From contig OY992536.1 in the NCBI GenBank assembly GCA_963921195.1, positions 228,134,023 through 228,198,022 on the forward strand: a DNA stretch of 64,000 nt, written 5' to 3'. The translations under genes were made by a program, and so were the position numbers. This document shows, in pieces, positions 56,620 to 64,000 of the stretch. Numbering within the stretch: position 1 is the stretch's first letter; each line of letters begins with the position of its first letter. This DNA is from Pegoplata infirma (Eukaryota; Arthropoda; Insecta; Diptera; Anthomyiidae). The notes below the pieces were generated by a model that was not told the DNA's origin, made no database searches, and was given only the letters and a program-made list of their open reading frames with translations.

Positions 56620-57430
56620 CATTCAAAACCCTCTATCTTCCATTTTCACGAAAATTACTTTTTTGATGGCAAAATATTCAGTAAAACGGCCCTCATCTAT
56701 GGTGTAAAATTCAGAACAAAAATATTTTTGTTTGCTATTTTATTTGCATTTTTGGTTATCTCTATCTCTTACACAATTAATTTTTCTACATGCAAAACCC
56801 TCTATGATTTCAAGTAATTAATTTATAAATATTTTTTTTTTTTTAATAATTTCATCATGCATTACGTTTTTTTTATACTAATTTTTGCATGTTGCACATG
56901 AATTTGTCAACAAAATTTTTTCTGAAATTCTTGTTTGACTTTTTTGAAAAATATGGCTCAAAATATGGATGGCGTGTGAACATTATGAAACAAAAATTTT
57001 AATCTTAAAAATCCGGATGCTGTATTTTTTACATAGCATACTCAACAATTTGTCAACTTTTGAGACGAATTTTACAAAAAAAAATTTTGTCTTAAAAATC
57101 CGCACCTGTGGACCAAAACTGCGATTTCGGAATTATTTATGAGCCGTTATTATTAATAAATTACGTTAAAATTTACCGATGTAGTAAATGAAATCATAAT
57201 AATTTATTGTTATTAAAATGCAAAACCCTCTATCTGATTATTTTCATTCATGTACTTAATATTTTTGAGAAACAAAACCCTCTATCTATCCTCTAAAATC
57301 CCCAATAGTGCAAAATTAAAAAAAATATTGTAGAAATGTCTATATTTTTTAGAAATTCAATTTTTCTTCTGCATTTGGCATAGAAATGGGGAAAAAATTA
57401 TGTGGACTTTTACGAGCATAAAAAAAATGC
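56620..57430. repeat. Old interspersed repeat with recurring AAAACCCTCTATCT
   Basis: CAAAACCCTCTAT occurs at about 56,635, 56,794, 57,224 and 57,276. The same material, inverted, lies on both sides of the Tigger-like MITE near 19.3-20.4 kb (AGAGGGCTTTGCATTC; CTGTGGACCAAAA). I could not find its ends. Confidence 0.55.
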
Positions 57431-58330
57431 CTGCGAAAACATTATCATGATAATGTTTTGCGGAAGATTTGGTTGTACTTGCCAAAGCAAAGTTTTTTTT
57501 AGAAAAAATAATGTTATATTACTTTGCTATTCCATGCAAAACGAATTTAAATATCAGTCGAGGACCCCATTAAAAAACCAAAAGAGCTGTACATTTCGTA
57601 ATTGTGTGCAAAAATAAGTGAAAAAAGTGTTTTTACATTTTGGAGAGTATAAAAGATGCGGCACCAAAGAATATAACACTCTCACTTGTTTTATGTACAT
57701 TTGATAAACAAATGGAAGATTTTAATGCGAAAAGCTTAGATTTGGTGAAAAAGTAGTTTTGGTAAAAAAAAATATTTTTTTTTTTCACGAAAACCAAAAT
57801 TATCTTAAAAAAAATTTTATGAACTCAAAATTTTTGGTGAAAAAAAATTTTGTTGAAAAAAAGTTTTTGATGAATTTTTTCGCTGAAATGAAAAATTTTT
57901 TTGATGTCAAAAAAAAAAAATATGAAAAACAAATATAAAAAATAAATTTTTGGTGAGAAAAAAATTGATAATAAAAAATTTGATAAAAAAATTTGATGAA
58001 AAAACTTGATAAAAAAATGATAAAAGAGAGAGAAAAAAATATGATAAAAAAAATTATAAAAAAAAAAAAAATTTATGGAAAAAAATTTATGAAAAAAAAG
58101 AAAAATTATGAAAAAAAAAAAAATTTTTTGATGAAAAAAAAAAAATTGATGAAAAAAAAAAATTTGACGAAAAAAAAAATTTTTTGTTGAAAAATAATTA
58201 TGTTACTTTTTATTCACCAGCTGGTGAAAAACTGTTTTATTCACCACGAGGTGAATTATTATCCAAGTTACAAACCCAAGTTATTAAAATTTTTGGTTTT
58301 AAGAAACAACTGGGAGTAAAAGTCGGCATA
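57430..58330 (-). mobile_element. Family X repeat, copy 7
   Basis: Minus strand. From the right it has TAACTTGGGTTTGTAACTTG, the paired palindromes (near 58,215-58,255), the minisatellite tract, and the 3' module ending at AACATTATCATGATAATGTT (57,440). The far 5' end is missing. Confidence 0.68.
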
Positions 58331-59110
58331 CAAATTTTCATTTCGTTAAAACCTAAGGTGAGCTATAAAGAACATTTAAAAAAATAATAGACAATTCGGC
58401 CCAGCCGTTTTCTGATGTTTGATTAGGATATTCTCCCAACAAAAAAATCATAGAGTTTCTGCTTTCAAAAAATGTGCTTATTTTTAGGAATGAATTGACG
58501 ATCGTTTCGGGGATTTTACAATTTTCCTATCATCAGAAAATTTTTTAACCTAAGTAGTAAGATACAAATATAAAAAAATTTCTATGATTACGAAATTTGA
58601 CCAGCTTTACATCATATGAAAGCAGTTTGGTTCATTCCTGTATGTTTGTCGTCGGCATATATTAAATTCAGTTTGTTTTTTGTTTTTTCTTTGAGAATAT
58701 AAGACAAATTCTCTCGTACTACTTGTAAGAGAAATTTTATCAAGTTTGTTTAATTTTTATTTAAAATTATTAAAATAAGTGTTTTATTTAACCTCTTAAT
58801 TGTGCAATGAAAAAGAGTTTATTCTAGTTCGAGGTCATTTCGTGTTCACAATTATGAATTCACAGGTACAGGTACGAGTAGCTGCGAACTTATTATGTAG
58901 CTTCATAATGGGTAAAATAAAATGACCTCAAGCTAGAATAAACTTTTTTCATGTTCTTAGAACATTTTAAATTTCTATAGAGAAATCAACCCTTATAAAT
59001 TGTAAACTAAGAAACTAAAATAAAATTTATCGTAATCCCTTTTTTTTAATAAGAATACTATTAAATTGTCATAAGAAAATCGAATTTTCCCCTAATAATT
59101 CATATCGTGA
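58331..59110. other. Gene-free stretch with one inverted repeat
   Basis: GAGTTTATTCTAGTTCGAGGTC (about 58,812) and GACCTCAAGCTAGAATAAAC (about 58,924) form a hairpin with a ~90-base loop, probably a short decayed MITE. Nothing else recognised. Confidence 0.5.
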
Positions 59111-59114
59111 ACCT

Positions 59115-60022
59115 ATATTCAAAATATGCCAACTCAAATTTGACGGAAATGAGTTTCCGATGGCAAATAGCTCCCCTATGTAATACCTATCTGCCATAAA
59201 AATTTCAGAGCAAAAAAATAATTTGTTGTCGTTTTACATCCATTTTTGTTATTCTGCTAACTCAAAGTACATATTTTTTTGGTGGAAATAAATGCCAACT
59301 CCCATTGAAAATTTACAAAAATTTTTCAAAAATTTTTTTAAAAAAAAATAGACCACATATCTTATTGCATTTGCCATGCTAAATACGAATCTGGTAAAGA
59401 TTTTGATATCTAATGACTGGTTCTCGAGATATTGCCATTTTAAAAATATCGGTAAATAGTGTTTGCAAAAAAAAAAAAATGCTTATATTTATGTAATTTT
59501 CAAACTATTTATCAGATTGAAATATTATGAATGGGGCAAATAAAGTCAATGATATAAGCTTTCAAAATAGCTGGTTTGGAGTGACCCTATTGCAATACAG
59601 CGTGAGTTACAGAGTGCCAAAGTTGACCACCCTGAGATTAAAAGGCTTTCGGAGCTAGTAACTTTTAAAAATATGCAAAGATTTTTAATTTTTTGTTCAG
59701 TTTTTGCAATTACCGTACTAAGGATAACAAAAACCAAAAAAAAATAAATTTTAAAAATTTTTCAAAAAAAAATGTATTTTTATTTTCCGACAAAATATGC
59801 CAACTCTAAAAAAATATTTGTTTTTTGATATAGTAATAAATGCCATCTCTGAAAAATATGCAAACAAGTGCAAAATATGAAAATTTTTGCATAGGTAAAA
59901 ATTGTTTAGAATATTTAAACCATCTTGTGGAAGGTACATTGTTTATTTTTGCAATAATACGCGAAATAACTAGTTTTTTAGCTCTCCTGAACAGTAAGCT
60001 TTTTCGAGTTGGCATTTATTGA
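59115..60022. mobile_element. TIR element with TTCAA(A/T)A(A/T)ATGCCAACTC ends
   Basis: The left TATATTCAAAATATGCCAAC is matched by the right GTTGGCATTTATTGAATATA. Flanks are TATA/TA-like, ambiguous. AATATGCCAACTC and AAATGCCA(A/T)CTC phrases recur inside (59,190; 59,290; 59,800; 59,840). Non-coding. Confidence 0.65.
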
Positions 60023-60181
60023 ATATAGTTCGACGATATATTAGTTTAATATGAGAATAAAGAAATTACCCCAATAGAAATACCCATAACCCTTTCTTCA
60101 ATTTATGTGCTAAGATAATAATAAATGGTATCAACTTGCCACTTAATTTTAAAAATTATCCTAAAAAATATATGATTTCTA

Positions 60182-61681
60182 CACACAGAAAATAGATTCA
60201 GTTGTTGCAACTGAATTGTTTGCCAACTGAATTTTTGCGGTTGCACCAACTATCACAATATTCAGTTGCCTCTACTGCCAATTCAGTTGTCTCTACCGGT
60301 AAATATCTATCATAAGAACCGAATATTTTTATGTTAAAATTGACATTGGTTAGAGTGATCGAATTTTAAAAAGCGTTATATAGTTGTAACAATCAATATT
60401 TTTTTAAACTGTTCTTTTGAAATAAAAATTTTTAATATTTTTTTCAAGCAATTTTACTAATTTATTTTATTGTAAAAAATTTACAATTTAAAAAGTGAAA
60501 TAAATACATACAATAGAAACAAATAAATTAAAACTGATAATTCTGATAGAAAAAATTTAATATCTAAGAAATTTTTCTAAAAAAAAAATGTCTCAGAATC
60601 TGCGAGACTTTCTAGAGCAAAAAAAACTCGAAGTCAAAATACATATATCTCTTAAGAAAACATGTCAATGAAAAAATCAGAAATATATCTCAGACTTCTA
60701 GAATTTTTTATGGAAACATATATCAGAATCCTAGGATTTTTTTAATAGAAAAAAAGGAAAAGTCTCAAATTCAGAAATTTTCCTATACAAGGATCTGAAA
60801 AATTTTTGATACAGAAAAAGTCTCAGATTTTTAATAATTTTTCCTGTAGAAAATATCTCCGATTCTGAGAATAATTTTGGATGAACCTTTCTTAATTTCA
60901 ATATTCTGGCATTTACAAACCTTAAATTTGTTACCACTCTCTGGACACTTTGGACTCAAAGGATTTCTTGGAAACTGCACCAAAGTTTTTTATAGTTGGC
61001 TCAAAAAACGATTTTATTTTCAACTTCAGGGTAAAATATCATCTTTAGCATCTGCATTAATGTTGCGTGTGCAAATTCCTAAAATAGGATTTATTGATTT
61101 AAATTGATTGTATTTCGGCAGTGGTATCAACTTACCGTCAGCATTTGTAACATTTTTACGAAATTTTACATAAATTTTATTTAAAAATTTAAAAAACGTC
61201 TGAACACAATAACATTTTTTTAACGTAAAACGTTTTGTAATTGAAATGAAATCCTAACGATCAATTATTAGTTAAGAATACCAATACAAATTTATAATTT
61301 AGTAAAATTTTTCAAAAATAAATAATTATTGAAAATTTGGTTAAGTTAACCAACATTTTCAGTTGTGAATACTATTACCTAAAGTTTTTGGAATTTATTA
61401 ATTTAAACAAATGATTATTGGTCGAGGGGGAAAATAAAGACTAAAAGAAACGGTTGTACTTACTAAATTTTTTTCAAAAACTTTATTAGTTTTTAGTTTG
61501 GGTATATTAACCAAATTATTAGTTGTTGATACATCCATTCGGTCACGATTAAAAATAATTTATTACTGCTGTTATTTATTTGGTATGGTGATAAAAAAAT
61601 TACAATAACAACTAAAAATGTATAAGATTTATCAAAATTCCGGTTTCATAATGGAATTCCAACTAAACACTTCTCTGTGTG
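60182..61681. mobile_element. TA-flanked element with CACACAGAAAA ends
   Basis: It begins CACACAGAAAATAG and ends CACTTCTCTGTGTG, flanked by TA. TTCAGTTG and CAACTGAA words cluster near the left end and ACAACTAA(A) near the right. The central region has a diverged tandem repeat of 'TCTCAGA(T)TTC(T)AGAATTTTT' (about 60,590-60,870). No transposase. Confidence 0.68.
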
Positions 61682-61683
61682 TA

Positions 61684-62395
61684 TCATAAATTTCTTATTT
61701 ACTTAAAGTAATGTTATAGAATTTATATAGTTAAACCCTCATTTGTCATTCTGTAGTTGTGTTTGTGTTTTATACATATCGTCACCTAAAATGCAAAAGG
61801 CCCAAAACTAACAAAAAATTCAAAATCAGTTTTTTGATTGGTTCTGGATTATTTTATCAACATACACGTCTCCACAAAAAATTAGAGCTGCATTATGAAT
61901 TTTAGCGATTTTATAGCCAAAAATAAAAAAAATGTGATTTGAGAAATCGCCAATGGACGTAACTAAACAAAAAACTTTTTTAATATTTTTTTATTTATTT
62001 TGATTCATATTTATTAAACGAACGTCCTCACAAAGTTTTATCCAAATTCATTAAAAAATAACAAAGTTATTAACAAAATTTAAAATATCATTCAATACTG
62101 TTTTTTGCTTCTCCTGTAAAATTAATACAAATGTTAGTTAGGGCCTTTTGTATTTAAGGTGACAATATATACATTACGGTGGCACGAATAATATCTTTTT
62201 TTTTTTTAATTTTGCCGAACGCTTGGCAAATTATGGTTCGTTTTGGTCTAAAAACTTAATATTTGAATTTTTAGCCAAATCGGACAATATTAAACCGTGC
62301 CGCTCGGGGGGTTAAAGTTTTGCCCTAAACATTTTTTTAATACAAACCAATACATTTTTTTTTTTGATTTTTTATTTTTTATTATTGTTTTACAT
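61684..62395. other. Unassigned stretch
   Basis: It includes the repeat shared with 49.1 kb (GCTCGGGGGGTTAAAG near 62,300). No gene is supported. Confidence 0.45.
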
Positions 62396-63298
62396 CAGCG
62401 GTTACCAACCTTTTTGGTTTGCGTACCCCTAATTTTAAATTGTATTGGCCGCATATCCCCTTACGAGTTTTTTGATTTCGTAAGAAACTTCACATATAAA
62501 TATTAGAGTTAATTTTAAAATTTTTGATCTGCGGGTATTATACCTTTTTTGTAGGGTTTAGGGGAGATCAAAACAATGGTGATATTTTTTGGAAAAATGT
62601 TCGCTACTTGGGGTGGTTCAATGCATCTGAAAACACGGATTTTTAGCTGATTTTTCTGGAGAGCAAAAACGGCTGAAAATATTGCAAATCTGATTTCACC
62701 AGGCGATTCTTCACCAAAAATTAAAACAACGGACGTTTTTTGAACTCTAAAAAAAATTCCAAAAACTCATCACAGAGGGCGGAAATATAATGTTTTTATT
62801 TTTTTTATACGAGATCAATAATTCCGTGACTTTTCGAATGAAACACCCTCGTATATACAACAAAAGTGCATTTTGAGCTTAACAAAATAGTACCAAAATT
62901 TCAACTCTTTCACAACCGGTCTCAAAAATGTCCAAAAACACGTTTTTGAGAACTTTGACATAAATTTTCTCAAAAACCTGACATCATAGAAAAATTTGGG
63001 AACCATTTTCGAAATCAGCTTCGAAAGGTTAATCGAAAACAAGTGGTCAGATCTCAAAATATCATCCAAAAATATCACAAAAAAGCTCTCTAAATTGCAC
63101 AATAATAGGTTTTTTGAGAACTTAGACCTCAAATTTCTTAAAAACCTGACGTTATATAAAACTTTGGAAGCCAGACGCGTAACCAGCATTGAAAGGTTAA
63201 CCTATAACGAATGTCCAAATTACTAAAATTATGCGTACCCCCGCGGACAGTTTCGCGTACCCCCTAGTGGTACGCGTACCATAGGTTGGTAACCGCTG
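62396..63298. mobile_element. hAT-type MITE (CAGCGGTTACCAACCT ends)
   Basis: It begins CAGCGGTTACCAACCTTTTT and ends AGGTTGGTAACCGCTG; subterminal GCGTACCCC and GGTACGCGTACC also mirror. The flanks TTTTACAT and TTTTAAAT are an 8-bp duplication with one mismatch. CAG(C/T)GGTT(A/C)(C/T)CAACC is the classic hAT terminal sequence. Inside is a ~165-bp direct repeat (about 62,930-63,220), which produces a 124-codon open frame on the minus strand that I do not regard as a gene. Confidence 0.85.
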
Positions 63299-63477
63299 TT
63301 TTAAATGATTAGTAGAGTTGTCAATTATTCACCTTTCAACTTTGTTCGAATAAATCAAATAACACTGTGGAACAAATTTAGGTTAGCAAAATTTAGGTCG
63401 ATTCTGAGAGGAAGGGGTGAACACAGAAACTAAATTGGAAGACCCTTATAGCGGCGTTTGTTTATGATAGTTCGATT

Positions 63478-64000
63478 TTTTAACATGATAATGTTTTTAG
63501 GCTGGTGTCTAATTTTAAAAAAAGTTGCAGGACGCCACCTCAGTTTGACTATATAAGCTAACAATTAACGAAAAAGAAAGCAAGAATTACTATTTTCATT
63601 TTCTTAAAACAAAAACTTTCAATAACTTGGATTTGTAACTTGGATAATAATTCACCTCGTGGTGAATAAAAATGTTTTTCACCAGCTGGTGAATAATAAG
63701 TAACATAATTATTTTTCAACAAAAAATTTTTTTTTTTATCAATAATTTTTTTTTTCACCATTTTTGTTTTGCATCAAACTTTTTTTTCCATTAAATTTTT
63801 TTTTTTCATCAACTTTTTTTTTCATAAAATTTCTTTCTTCATATTTTTTTTTTTCATAAATTTTTGTTTGTTTGTTTCATCATTTTTTTTATCAATTTTT
63901 TTTTTCATCAATTTTTTTTCATAAATTTTTTTTTATCAAATTTTTTATTATCAATTTTTTTCTCACCAAAAATTTTTGTTTTTCATCAATTTTTTTTACA
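63478..64000 (+). mobile_element. Family X repeat, copy 8, running off the window
   Basis: The 5' end is intact (TTAACATGATAATGTTTTTAGG, AAGTTGCAGGACGCCACC, TTTGACTATATAAGC). Both palindromes are present (near 63,652-63,692), then the TTTTTCATCAATTTTT tract up to the window edge. Confidence 0.7.

Noticed and set aside
62815..63189. 124-codon open frame on the minus strand
   Set aside because: It lies inside a hAT-type MITE and is produced by a ~165-bp internal direct repeat; no domain, no conserved start context.

Overview
The window is AT-rich, intron-poor eukaryotic DNA made almost entirely of transposable elements and their debris. I found no host protein-coding gene I can support. Three things point to a dipteran insect. 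There are many copies of a DINE-1/INE-1-like (Helentron-type) repeat with the GTCCGTCC/GTCTGTC block, the 'CCCCATAAAGTATATATA' block and a CTTGTTTT 3' end. There is also a BEL/Pao LTR retrotransposon and a mariner relic. A brachyceran fly is my inference; the species cannot be read from the sequence.

Layout. From 1 to 9.5 kb: AT-rich filler, two DINE-like elements (1793-2700, 7318-7940), a hAT-type MITE (3019-3557), a CCC...GGG MITE (3802-4191), a degenerate tRNA-like sequence near 4560-4625, and the first copy of a recurring repeat called 'family X' here. From 9.5 to 14.4 kb: a stack of nested insertions inside one DINE-like copy. From 15 to 32 kb: large palindromic (foldback) non-autonomous DNA transposons, two Tigger/pogo-like MITEs (one already within the 9.5-14.4 kb stack), further hAT MITEs, and a family X copy broken up by at least three later insertions, one of them a dead mariner.

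From 32,995 to 45,730 lies the centrepiece, a young BEL/Pao element on the minus strand. It has 363/362-bp LTRs that differ by one substitution and one 1-base indel, flanked by a perfect 5-bp target duplication (CCTTA). Its gag-pol frame is split in the RT by a 3,367-bp foldback-type DNA transposon (37,687-41,053) with about 970-bp inverted repeats and a perfect 9-bp target duplication. The foldback element carries a 353-codon frame with an acidic tract and an 'HARWM' motif. Downstream of pol, in the position an env gene would take, the BEL element has a third open frame. This opens exactly at a good 3' splice site and encodes a second, diverged copy of the Gag zinc-knuckle plus retropepsin-like region, with the DTG catalytic triad changed to DPN.

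From 45.7 to 64 kb: short tandem repeats, more MITEs (46,497-47,333; 54,652-55,454; 56,122-56,584; 60,182-61,681; 62,396-63,298), a relic of the foldback inverted repeat (47,826-48,410), a long composite Tc1/mariner-type interval (49,170-54,035), and more family X copies, the last running off the window end.

The most novel observations are the spliced 3' frame of the BEL element, the foldback element with its unassigned protein, and a set of unrelated MITE families that share CCC...GGG ends and 2-bp target duplications, three of them verified here against empty sites.
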